A DNA stretch of 12,784 nt from Clostridia bacterium (GTDB lineage Bacteria; Bacillota; Clostridia; Oscillospirales; CAG-272). The position numbers were made by a program, and so were the translations under genes. The stretch is from contig CAAGDE010000054.1 of assembly GCA_900768535.1 (NCBI GenBank), positions 1 through 12,784 of the forward strand, read 5' to 3'. The notes beneath the pieces are model-generated. The model saw only the letters and a list, made by a program, of their open reading frames with translations, searched no databases and was not told where the DNA came from. Below, piece by piece: positions 7,149 to 12,784 of the stretch (the first letter of the stretch is position 1; every line of letters starts with the position of its first letter).

Positions 7149-7177
7149 ATTATACCCCGAAAAGCGGTCTTTGTCAA
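7149..7177 (-). promoter_or_regulatory. Sigma-A promoter of rbr-sor-perR
   Basis: On the minus strand TTGACA (7172-7177), exactly 17 bases, then TATAAT (7149-7154). Both hexamers are perfect consensus, so unrepressed expression should be very high; this makes a repressor at the adjacent palindrome likely. Confidence 0.9.
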
Positions 7178-7367
7178 GCACCCTCACGCGCTTTTTGAGA
7201 CAGATTCCTGATTATTTTTTTCTTCGGCAAGGAATGCAAGCGCAAAAATGCGTCAATATTCATAATTGCGGCATACCGAAAGAACCGGTTTTCGTCAGAA
7301 TGAAGAACGTTCACCCTCCGGTATTGTCTGTTCATTTCGCCTAAAACCGGCTCATAATCCGGCAAAG

Positions 7368-7383
7368 AAACTATATATAGTAT
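7368..7383 (+). promoter_or_regulatory. NrdR box 1
   Basis: AAACTATATATAGTAT fits the NrdR-box core CWATATATWG (core 7371-7380, a perfect palindrome). NrdR is an ATP-cone zinc-ribbon repressor of ribonucleotide reductase operons that binds paired boxes when deoxynucleotide levels are adequate. It is the upstream box of a pair located before the nrdG promoter. Confidence 0.82.
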
Positions 7384-7399
7384 AGATTTTGTCCGGAAT

Positions 7400-7415
7400 A
7401 TACAATATATAGTTA
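7400..7415 (+). promoter_or_regulatory. NrdR box 2
   Basis: ATACAATATATAGTTA contains the core CAATATATAG (7403-7412), again CWATATATWG. Its centre is 32 bp from that of box 1, about three helical turns, which is the spacing known for paired NrdR boxes. It ends 7 bp before the -35 hexamer of the nrd promoter. Confidence 0.82.
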
Positions 7416-7422
7416 TTTGCTA

Positions 7423-7451
7423 TTGACTTTTGCTCGGAAATCGTGTATACT
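7423..7451 (+). promoter_or_regulatory. Sigma-A promoter of nrdG-nrdD-trxB
   Basis: TTGACT (7423-7428), 17-base spacer, TATACT (7446-7451). Five of six bases match consensus in each hexamer. Transcription would begin near 7458, giving a leader of about 25 nt to the GTG start of nrdG. Confidence 0.88.
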
Positions 7452-7483
7452 GATATCACAAGCCGCAAAAGGGGGTGGGATGC

Positions 7484-8167
7484 GTGATTGCGGGATTACA
7501 GAAGATGACCTTGCTTGATTATCCGGGGAAGGTTGCCTGCACCGTTTTTCTGATGGGCTGCAATTTCCGCTGTCCCTACTGTCACAATCCCGGACTTGTT
7601 CTTCCGCGGCAACCGGGAAACGGAATTCCGGAAAAAGAACTGCTGGAGTTCCTGGCTTCCAGAAAAGGCAAGCTGGACGGCGTTTGCATCACCGGCGGAG
7701 AACCGACCCTGCAATCCGATCTGCCGGAGCTGATCCGGAGCATCCGGAAGCTCGGTTTTTCCGTAAAGCTGGACAGCAACGGAACCGCACCGGAAATGCT
7801 GCGGCTTCTCCTGCAGGAGAACCTGCTTGACTATGTGGCAATGGACATCAAGAACAGTCCTTCCCGCTATGCAGAAACCTGCGGTGCCGATGGAACGGAA
7901 AAAGTCAGGGAGAGCGCCGCGCTGCTGTTGAACGGCACGACGGACTTTGAATTCCGCACGACCGTCTGCCGCCCGTTTCATACGCCGGAAGAGATGAGGG
8001 AGATCGGACGTTGGCTCAGAGGGGCGGAGAAGTATTACATTCAGCCCTTTGTCGATTCCGGCAGGCTGCTCGGTGAGGGTGTGTCCGCGCTTACCGAAGC
8101 GGAGCTGAACGCATTGCTGGAAGCGGTGCTTCCGTACATCCCCGCCGCAAAAATCCGCGGCAGATAA
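7484..8167 (+). CDS. nrdG: Anaerobic RNR activase, radical SAM (NrdG2 type)
   Basis: Glycyl-radical-activating enzyme of 227 residues. It cleaves S-adenosylmethionine at a [4Fe-4S] cluster to place the radical on NrdD. The cluster motif is Cys26-x3-Cys30-x2-Cys33 (MGCNFRCPYCHNPG), and the SAM-binding GGEP motif is at 71-74 (CITGGEPTLQ). I prefer the GTG at 7484, giving MIAGLQKMTLLDYPGK, the typical family N-terminus, with a G-rich ribosome site 8 bases upstream. The GTG at 7475 lies inside that site. The protein is longer than E. coli NrdG (about 154 residues) and matches the long form often found in Clostridia and archaea. It precedes nrdD by 37 bp, the reverse of the E. coli order. Confidence 0.9.
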   Translation: MIAGLQKMTLLDYPGKVACTVFLMGCNFRCPYCHNPGLVLPRQPGNGIPEKELLEFLASRKGKLDGVCITGGEPTLQSDLPELIRSIRKLGFSVKLDSNGTAPEMLRLLLQENLLDYVAMDIKNSPSRYAETCGADGTEKVRESAALLLNGTTDFEFRTTVCRPFHTPEEMREIGRWLRGAEKYYIQPFVDSGRLLGEGVSALTEAELNALLEAVLPYIPAAKIRGR

Positions 8168-8204
8168 GATATAAGACAGATAAAAAATACAGGAGGAAAA
8201 CACC

Positions 8205-10556
8205 ATGTATCAAGTGATCAAACGAGACGGCAGGGTTGCCGATTTTAATCTGACCCGTATCTCGCACGCCATCACCAAAGCATTTGATGCGACCAATATG
8301 CCCTACAGTCAGGACATCATCAATATGCTCTCCCTTCAGGTCACGGCGGATTTTGCGCCGAAGGTAAAGGACGATACGATCGATGTCGAATCCATCCAGG
8401 ACAGCGTGGAAAAAACGCTGCAGAGAGCCGGCTACGACAAGGTCGCCAAGGCATATATCCTTTACCGCAAGAACCGCGAAAAGCTCCGCAATATGAGCTC
8501 CACCATCCTGGACTACAAGGGGCTTGTGGACGGATATCTGAAGGTGTCCGACTGGCGCGTGAAGGAGAATTCCACCGTGACCTATTCGGTGGGCGGACTG
8601 ATTCTGTCCAACTCCGGTGCCATCACCGCAAACTACTGGCTCAGCGAGATCTACGACGGGGAGATCGCCGATGCGCACCGCAATGCCGATCTGCATCTGC
8701 ACGATCTTTCCATGCTCACCGGCTACTGCGCCGGCTGGAGCCTGAAGCAGCTCCTTCAGGAGGGACTCGGAGGAATTCCCGGCAAGATTACCTCCGCGCC
8801 GGCAAAGCATCTGGCAACGCTGTGCAATCAGATGGTCAACTTCCTCGGCATCATGCAGAACGAATGGGCAGGCGCACAGGCTTTTTCGGGGTTTGATACT
8901 TATCTTGCCCCCTTTGTCCGCACGGATCGGCTGACCTATACCGAGGTCAAGCACTGCATCGAGAGCTTTGTATACGGCGTCAACACACCCAGCCGGTGGG
9001 GCACGCAGGCACCCTTCACCAACATCACCCTTGACTGGACCGTCCCGGCGGACCTTGCCGACCAGCCCTGTATCGTCGGGGGAAAGCCGATGGACTTTAC
9101 CTACGGCGACTGCAAGGCGGAAATGGATATGGTCAACCGTGCCTTTATCGAGGTGATGATCGAGGGCGATGCCAACGGTCGCGGCTTCCAGTATCCCATC
9201 CCCACCTATTCCATCACCAAGGATTTCGATTGGAGCGAGACCGAAAACAACCGTTTGCTGTTTGAGATGACGGCGAAATTCGGCACTCCCTATTTCTCCA
9301 ACTATATCAATTCGGATATGGAGCCGTCCGACGTGCGCAGTATGTGCTGCCGTCTGCGGCTGGACCTGAGAGAGCTGCGCAAAAAATCCGGCGGCTTCTT
9401 CGGCAGCGGGGAATCTACGGGGTCCATCGGCGTTGTTACCATCAATATGCCGCGGATTGCCTATCTCTCGGCGGACGAGGAGGAGTTTTTTGCCCGCCTT
9501 GACCGGATGATGGACATAGCCGCACGCAGTCTGAAAATCAAGAGGACGACGGTCGGAAAGCTGATGGAGGAGGGGCTGTATCCCTATACCAAACGGTATC
9601 TCGGCAGCTTTGACAACCACTTTTCCACCATCGGGCTTCTCGGCATGAACGAAGCCGGGCTGAACGCCGCGTGGCTGCGGAAGGACCTGACCCATGAGGA
9701 AACGCAGGATTTTGCCGTCCGTGTACTCAATCATATGCGGGAGCGCCTCTCGGATTATCAGGAGCAGTACGGCGATCTTTACAATCTGGAGGCAACGCCT
9801 GCCGAATCCACCTCCTACCGCCTTGCAAAGCACGACAAGGCACGGTTCCCGGACATCATTACGGCACACGAAGGAGCAACGCCCTATTACACCAACTCCA
9901 GTCATCTGCCGGTTGGGTATACCGAGGATGTGTTTGCCGCGCTTGACGTGCAGGACAAGCTGCAGCCGCTGTACACCAGCGGTACGGTGTTCCACACCTT
10001 TCTCGGAGAGAAGCTGCCGGATTGGCGGGCTGCAGCCGCCCTTGTGCGGAAGATCGCGGAGAACTACGAGCTGCCCTATTACACCCTGTCTCCGACCTAT
10101 TCCATCTGTGCCGATCACGGCTATCTTGCCGGAGAGCAGACCGTCTGCCCGCACTGCGGCGGAAAAACCGAGGTCTACAGCCGTATTACCGGCTACTACC
10201 GACCGGTACAGAACTGGAATGACGGCAAGAGCCAGGAATTCAGGGACAGAAGGACCTATCGGATCGGCGAGATAAAGAACGAAACCGAGCCGAAGCAGGA
10301 AGCGCAACCGGTCTGTGACGCGGACGGGTATATCCTGTATACCACCGCCACCTGTCCGAACTGCCGTGCGGTCAAGCCGTTGCTGGAGCGGTCCGGGCTC
10401 TGCTATACGGAACGGAATGTGGACGAGTACCCGGAGGAGGCAATGGCTCTGGGACTCAGGCAGGCGCCCACCCTTGCCGTCAGGCGCGGGGAAAAAACCG
10501 AGCTCTACACCGGCGTGGCGCAAATCAAGGCATTGCTCAGGGAGTTGGTACAATGA
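8205..10556 (+). CDS. nrdD: Class III ribonucleotide reductase with fused C-terminal glutaredoxin/NrdH-like domain
   Basis: Oxygen-sensitive enzyme that makes deoxynucleotides from ribonucleoside triphosphates; 783 residues, against about 600-710 in well-known family members. An ATP-cone regulatory domain (1-95, starting YQVIKRDGRVADFN) is followed by the ten-stranded barrel. Candidate active-site cysteines are Cys175 (GYCAGWSL) and Cys381/Cys382 (SMCCRLRLD), the latter in the finger-loop region. A zinc site is suggested by Cys635-x2-His638 and Cys648-x2-Cys651, with His where T4 and E. coli have a fourth Cys. The glycyl radical site is Gly663 in SRITGYYRPVQNWN. After a Glu/Lys linker (about 690-705) comes an extra domain (706-783): beta strand ILYTTATCPNC with redox CPNC at 717-720, and cis-Pro755 in QAPTLAV, as in glutaredoxin/NrdH. 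AGGAGG lies 8 bases before ATG. trxB overlaps the stop by ATGA. The fused redoxin plus trxB points to thiol rather than formate as reductant (inference). Confidence 0.95.
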   Translation: MYQVIKRDGRVADFNLTRISHAITKAFDATNMPYSQDIINMLSLQVTADFAPKVKDDTIDVESIQDSVEKTLQRAGYDKVAKAYILYRKNREKLRNMSSTILDYKGLVDGYLKVSDWRVKENSTVTYSVGGLILSNSGAITANYWLSEIYDGEIADAHRNADLHLHDLSMLTGYCAGWSLKQLLQEGLGGIPGKITSAPAKHLATLCNQMVNFLGIMQNEWAGAQAFSGFDTYLAPFVRTDRLTYTEVKHCIESFVYGVNTPSRWGTQAPFTNITLDWTVPADLADQPCIVGGKPMDFTYGDCKAEMDMVNRAFIEVMIEGDANGRGFQYPIPTYSITKDFDWSETENNRLLFEMTAKFGTPYFSNYINSDMEPSDVRSMCCRLRLDLRELRKKSGGFFGSGESTGSIGVVTINMPRIAYLSADEEEFFARLDRMMDIAARSLKIKRTTVGKLMEEGLYPYTKRYLGSFDNHFSTIGLLGMNEAGLNAAWLRKDLTHEETQDFAVRVLNHMRERLSDYQEQYGDLYNLEATPAESTSYRLAKHDKARFPDIITAHEGATPYYTNSSHLPVGYTEDVFAALDVQDKLQPLYTSGTVFHTFLGEKLPDWRAAAALVRKIAENYELPYYTLSPTYSICADHGYLAGEQTVCPHCGGKTEVYSRITGYYRPVQNWNDGKSQEFRDRRTYRIGEIKNETEPKQEAQPVCDADGYILYTTATCPNCRAVKPLLERSGLCYTERNVDEYPEEAMALGLRQAPTLAVRRGEKTELYTGVAQIKALLRELVQ

Positions 10557-11470
10557 TCGATATTGCAGTGATCGGAGGCGGACCCGCGGGACTGACTGCC
10601 GCGCTCTATGCCGCAAGAGCCGGAAAGCGCGTTACGGTGTATGAGAGGGAATGTCCCGGCGGGCAGATTACACAGGCATCGCAGGTGGAAAACTATCCCG
10701 GCACCGGAACCGTGTCGGGGCTGGAGCTCGGAGACCGTATGGCGGCACAGGCGGAGGCGGCGGGCGCCGGGATCCGTCTGTCGGAGGTGCGGAAGCTCGT
10801 AAGAGACGGCACGGGGGTCTTCCGGCTGGATACGGATGACGGCGAATGCCGTGCCGGAGCCGTTATCTTTGCCTGCGGCGCACGTCCGAGAACGCTGGGG
10901 CTGCCGGGAGAGGCGGAATTGGTCGGCAGCGGCATCAGCTACTGCGCCCTGTGCGACGGGGGCTTTTTCCGCGGGCAGGATGTGGCGGTGGTCGGCGGGG
11001 GAAACGCTGCTTTTGACGATGCACTGCTCCTGAGCGAGCGGTGCCGTCAGGTCACACTGATTCACCGGAGAAGCGGCTTCCGCGCCGAGCAGGTCCTGCT
11101 TGAAAGAGCGGAACGGAAAGACAATCTCTCAATCCTGACCGATACAACCGTATCGGAACTGAGGAAGGATCGCGGCAGGTTAACCGGACTGACGCTGAAA
11201 AACAAAAGCGGAACAGCCGAAGCACTGGCGGTATCCGGCTTGTTTGTGGCTCTCGGTCGGCTTCCGGATACGGAATTGCTTGCCGGGCTTGCCGGGCGGG
11301 ATGAGATCGGTTATGTGTTTACCGACGGGCAAATGGCGGTTTCCGGAACACCGGGACTGTTCGTGGCGGGGGACTGCCGCCGAAAGAACGTTCGCCAGCT
11401 GACAACCGCCGTATCCGACGGTACGGTCGCCGCCGTGTCCGCCTGCGAGTATCTTGAAGCCCGGGGATAA
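10553..11470 (+). CDS. trxB: Low-molecular-weight thioredoxin reductase (NADPH, FAD)
   Basis: Flavoprotein disulfide reductase of 305 residues. The FAD motif is IAVIGGGPAGLTAALYAAR (4-22), the redox-active disulfide is CALC at 131-134 (usual family form CATC), the NADPH motif is VVGGGNAAFDDALLL (147-160), and HRRSGFRA (171-178) carries the arginines typical of NADPH preference. The C-terminal FAD loop VAGDCRRKNVRQLTTAVSDG is intact. The length is typical of bacterial TrxB. The ATG overlaps the nrdD stop by ATGA, with GGGAG upstream, so its output is tied to NrdD. The context suggests it reduces the glutaredoxin-like domain fused to NrdD, and perhaps free thioredoxins as well. An alternative is that it is simply the general thioredoxin reductase placed here. 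Confidence 0.93.
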   Translation: MIDIAVIGGGPAGLTAALYAARAGKRVTVYERECPGGQITQASQVENYPGTGTVSGLELGDRMAAQAEAAGAGIRLSEVRKLVRDGTGVFRLDTDDGECRAGAVIFACGARPRTLGLPGEAELVGSGISYCALCDGGFFRGQDVAVVGGGNAAFDDALLLSERCRQVTLIHRRSGFRAEQVLLERAERKDNLSILTDTTVSELRKDRGRLTGLTLKNKSGTAEALAVSGLFVALGRLPDTELLAGLAGRDEIGYVFTDGQMAVSGTPGLFVAGDCRRKNVRQLTTAVSDGTVAAVSACEYLEARG

Positions 11471-11523
11471 CGCGGACGGTTCGGATTTTCGTGCGCAGCA
11501 GGCTTTTTCGCTGTTGCCGGACA

Positions 11524-11565
11524 AAACAGCCCATAACCCCTTCCGGCGGCTATGGGCTGTTTTTC
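11524..11565 (+). terminator. Rho-independent terminator of the nrd operon
   Basis: A 12-bp perfect stem AAACAGCCCATA (11524-11535) with TATGGGCTGTTT (11551-11562), a GC-rich 15-base loop, then T residues to 11564. It lies 53 bp after the trxB stop. The AAA side of the stem means it could also stop leftward transcription. Confidence 0.88.
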
Positions 11566-11663
11566 TGACAGAGAGCGGATTTCGGACCCGACAGACGGGA
11601 AATGCAGGAGAGGCAGTTCCTCCGAGAGAAACAGAATATCGATGACTTTTTGCACAGAGCAGG

Positions 11664-11697
11664 AAAAAAAGAAAAAAAGCATAAAAAAAACGAAAAA
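11664..11697 (+). promoter_or_regulatory. A-tract/UP-element-like region upstream of promoter
   Basis: Four runs of A (11664-11670, 11672-11678, 11683-11690, 11693-11697) with centres spaced about 8-12 bases apart, close to helical phasing, end 4 bases before the -35 hexamer. This can bend DNA and act as an UP element that binds the RNA polymerase alpha subunits, raising expression of the secreted protein gene. Confidence 0.5.
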
Positions 11698-11701
11698 GGG
11701 C

Positions 11702-11730
11702 TTGACAAACCGGTTCTTTTATGTTATTAT
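11702..11730 (+). promoter_or_regulatory. Sigma-A promoter of the secreted-protein gene
   Basis: TTGACA (11702-11707), 17-base spacer, TATTAT (11725-11730): a perfect -35 and a 5 of 6 -10. The spacer contains the palindrome AACCGGTT (11708-11715), directly against the -35. Transcription would start near 11737, leaving a leader of about 220 nt. Confidence 0.85.
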
Positions 11731-11802
11731 GTCTATAGCCAAGATTGAAGGATGACGGAAAAAACGGTTTTGTTGCTTTCCAATGTGACTTCTTTGATTT
11801 TG

Positions 11803-11856
11803 CCTGATTTTCTTATCTGTATATAACTAACCGGTTATATAAATTAAGAAATCAGG
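11803..11856 (+). promoter_or_regulatory. Long leader hairpin containing an AACCGGTT palindrome
   Basis: Outer stem: CCTGATTT-T-CTTA (11803-11815) pairs with TAAGAAATCAGG (11845-11856), 12 bp with one bulged T. Inner stem: ATATAAC (11821-11827) pairs with GTTATAT (11834-11840). The apex contains TAACCGGTTA, a 10-bp palindrome sharing its core with the promoter spacer. It has no T run, so it does not look like a terminator. It could be an operator pair with the promoter copy, or an RNA stability or regulatory structure. It matches no riboswitch class that I recognise. Confidence 0.5.
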
Positions 11857-11882
11857 ATCGGAGAGCGCGGAGACCGGGAGCA

Positions 11883-11908
11883 GGGGAAGTGATGCCGGTC
11901 ACTTACCC
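11883..11908 (+). promoter_or_regulatory. Second leader hairpin
   Basis: GGGGAAGTGA (11883-11892) pairs with TCACTTACCC (11899-11908), nine of ten pairs, loop TGCCGG. It sits about 31 bases upstream of the AAGGAGG ribosome site and may shape access to it. No known RNA family recognised. Confidence 0.4.
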
Positions 11909-11955
11909 GCAGTATTCCGAAATTCAATCGGGTAAAAAAAAGGAGGATTTTCATA

Positions 11956-12708
11956 ATGAAAAAGGTTCTCAGCATTCTCATCGTTTTTGCAATGCTCCTG
12001 TCGCTCCCGATTACCGTGTTTGCGGCGGACGGTGGGGCAACGCCGAAGCCGACCGACATTGAGTTGAAGAATGGTGCCATCAATAACGGAAACCAGTTTC
12101 TGCAGTATGATCCGCTTGTTGTTGATGACGATGGCAACACGATGTTTGCCTGTGACGGCACCTACATGACACCGCGTGCCGGGCTGGTCAGTCCGTATAC
12201 CGGTAAGGCTCCTTCGAACGCAGTGCTCCAGTACCGTCATGCCATGAAAGGGGACTATGAGCTCTCCTATCAGATGAAGCTGAACAAAGACAACAAAGAA
12301 ACCCTTTTCAACTACTTTTACTGGCAGGATTTCATTGAGAGCGGCAGATCCTTCCTGACGTCAAGCAGAGGTGCGGGTCTTGCACTTCAAGTCGGTGTGG
12401 GAGATGGAAAGGTAACGCTGACTCTTCGTCGCTACGATGCTGCCGGAGGTAACAAGCCGGTTAGCGATGCTGTTGTCACCGGAGAAGTATCTGCTCCGAT
12501 CCTTGAAGGCGCGGAACCTCACGCACTTCTGAATGTCTCATTGAAGTGGCAGAATAAGAAACTGACTGTTGTTGTGTCCAATGCGGATGCCACAAAGACC
12601 AATCAGGTGGAATTTGACGTGACTGCAAGTAAGCTGGCGGCAGAGGGGATTGATGCTGTCAAGGTGCCAGCCGGATTTGCGTTCATGCTGCCGTCAAGGA
12701 ACCACTGA
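11956..12708 (+). CDS. Secreted beta-rich protein of unknown function, possibly truncated
   Basis: Exported protein of 250 residues. The signal peptide is clear: MKK, hydrophobic core to about residue 22 and a likely AFA/AD cleavage after residue 23. The mature part alternates short strands and turns (YELSYQMKLN, LALQVGVGDGKVTLTLRRYD, LLNVSLKWQNKKLTVVVSN), like a concanavalin/LamG-type jelly-roll, so glycan or surface binding is a guess. There is no sortase motif, lipobox or membrane anchor. It ends abruptly as GFAFMLPSRNH, and the last codons fall in what looks like an insertion-sequence end, so the original protein was probably longer. The start has AAGGAGG nine bases upstream. Base composition is lower in GC than the neighbouring operons, and the gene has its own strong promoter and structured leader. 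I do not recognise the family. Confidence 0.8.
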   Translation: MKKVLSILIVFAMLLSLPITVFAADGGATPKPTDIELKNGAINNGNQFLQYDPLVVDDDGNTMFACDGTYMTPRAGLVSPYTGKAPSNAVLQYRHAMKGDYELSYQMKLNKDNKETLFNYFYWQDFIESGRSFLTSSRGAGLALQVGVGDGKVTLTLRRYDAAGGNKPVSDAVVTGEVSAPILEGAEPHALLNVSLKWQNKKLTVVVSNADATKTNQVEFDVTASKLAAEGIDAVKVPAGFAFMLPSRNH

Positions 12709-12716
12709 TTAAATAC

Positions 12717-12745
12717 TTGAACAACCGCGCTGGATGTGGTATAAT
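12717..12745 (+). promoter_or_regulatory. Sigma-A promoter of the last, partial gene
   Basis: TTGAAC (12717-12722), 17-base spacer, TATAAT (12740-12745). The -10 is perfect and the -35 matches four of six. It begins 8 bases after the stop of the secreted-protein gene and sits about 30 bases ahead of the next start codon. Confidence 0.85.
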
Positions 12746-12776
12746 AGGGATAAGAAAGCGGCGAGGGAGAAAAGCC

Positions 12777-12784
12777 ATGGAAAA
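12777..12784 (+). CDS. Start of a gene cut by the window edge
   Basis: ATG at 12777 preceded by GAGGGAG at a suitable distance; only Met-Glu and part of a Lys/Asn codon are visible. Its position just inside the possible insertion-sequence end makes a transposase the first guess, but nothing in the coding sequence can confirm it. Confidence 0.55.

Larger units (their letters stand above)
12696..12784 (+). mobile_element. Possible left end of an insertion sequence (partial)
   Basis: Starting around AAGGAACCACTGATTAA (12696-12712), the sequence changes character inside the 3' end of the secreted-protein frame. A perfect -10 promoter and a new start codon follow within 80 bp. GGAACC..CTGATTAA at an edge, then a promoter and transposase start, is the usual layout of IS ends (IS1182/IS5-like ends begin in a similar way, from memory). 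The other end and the transposase lie outside the window, so this is only a suggestion. Confidence 0.35.

Noticed and set aside
7174..7365. Small minus-strand frame (63 codons) between rbr and nrdG
   Set aside because: It needs a TTG start without a ribosome site and runs into the -35 of the rbr promoter. The peptide is not obviously low-complexity, so a small protein or remnant cannot be fully excluded, but the evidence is insufficient.
7475..7483. Earlier GTG start for nrdG
   Set aside because: That codon lies inside the G-rich ribosome-binding stretch and adds only Met-Gly-Cys; the GTG at 7484 gives the typical family start.
8091..10616. Very long open frame on the minus strand (841 codons)
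   Set aside because: It is exactly antisense to nrdD and trxB ends; GC-rich codon bias keeps the opposite frame open. The plus-strand products are unmistakable and the minus frame shows no domain and no ribosome site.

Overview
This window most likely comes from a strictly anaerobic, GC-rich Clostridia-type Firmicute, probably a gut Oscillospiraceae/Ruminococcaceae-like bacterium. The evidence is strong AGGAGG-type Shine-Dalgarno sites, sigma-A promoters, an oxygen-defence operon of rubrerythrin, superoxide reductase and a PerR-like regulator, a class III (oxygen-sensitive) ribonucleotide reductase, and an intergenic palindromic repeat of a type I recall from gut Clostridia. No species call is possible from sequence alone, and I saw no rRNA, tRNA or CRISPR array.

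Layout. (1) Positions 1-372 are non-coding: a REP-like double hairpin, a promoter pointing left out of the window, and a weak candidate promoter for the first operon. (2) Positions 373-5538 on the + strand form an envelope-stress-like operon: membrane-anchored HtrA protease, OmpR-type response regulator, sensor kinase, RlmA-like 23S rRNA methyltransferase and a family 2 glycosyltransferase. The last four genes are joined by three consecutive 4-bp ATGA overlaps. A strong hairpin terminator follows at 5551-5582. (3) Positions 7101-5616 on the - strand form an oxidative-stress operon, rbr-sor-perR, behind a near-perfect promoter with an imperfect palindrome over the transcription start. (4) Positions 7484-11470 on the + strand form an anaerobic dNTP-synthesis operon, nrdG-nrdD-trxB, preceded by two NrdR boxes 32 bp apart and a sigma-A promoter, and closed by a terminator at 11524-11565. 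(5) Positions 11571-12784 have a different character: A-tracts, a strong promoter, a structured leader of about 220 nt, a secreted beta-rich protein, and then what may be the left end of an insertion sequence with its own promoter and the first codons of a gene.

Main point. The NrdD protein carries an extra C-terminal glutaredoxin/NrdH-like domain with a CPNC motif, and the next, translationally coupled gene is a low-molecular-weight thioredoxin reductase. This suggests a self-contained electron chain, NADPH to TrxB to the fused redoxin to NrdD, instead of the formate used by the E. coli-type enzyme. NrdG in the same operon would install the glycyl radical. The neighbouring divergent operon detoxifies superoxide and peroxide, which would help protect that radical and the iron-sulfur cluster of NrdG. 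The two operons share the 7102-7483 intergenic region.

Gaps over 300 bases: 1-372, 7102-7483 and 11471-11955 are covered by the regulatory entries. I see nothing recognisable in the pieces between them (107-198, 228-280, 7178-7367, 11566-11663), except an AACCGGTT palindrome at 7283-7290 that recurs at 11708-11715 and 11829-11836.
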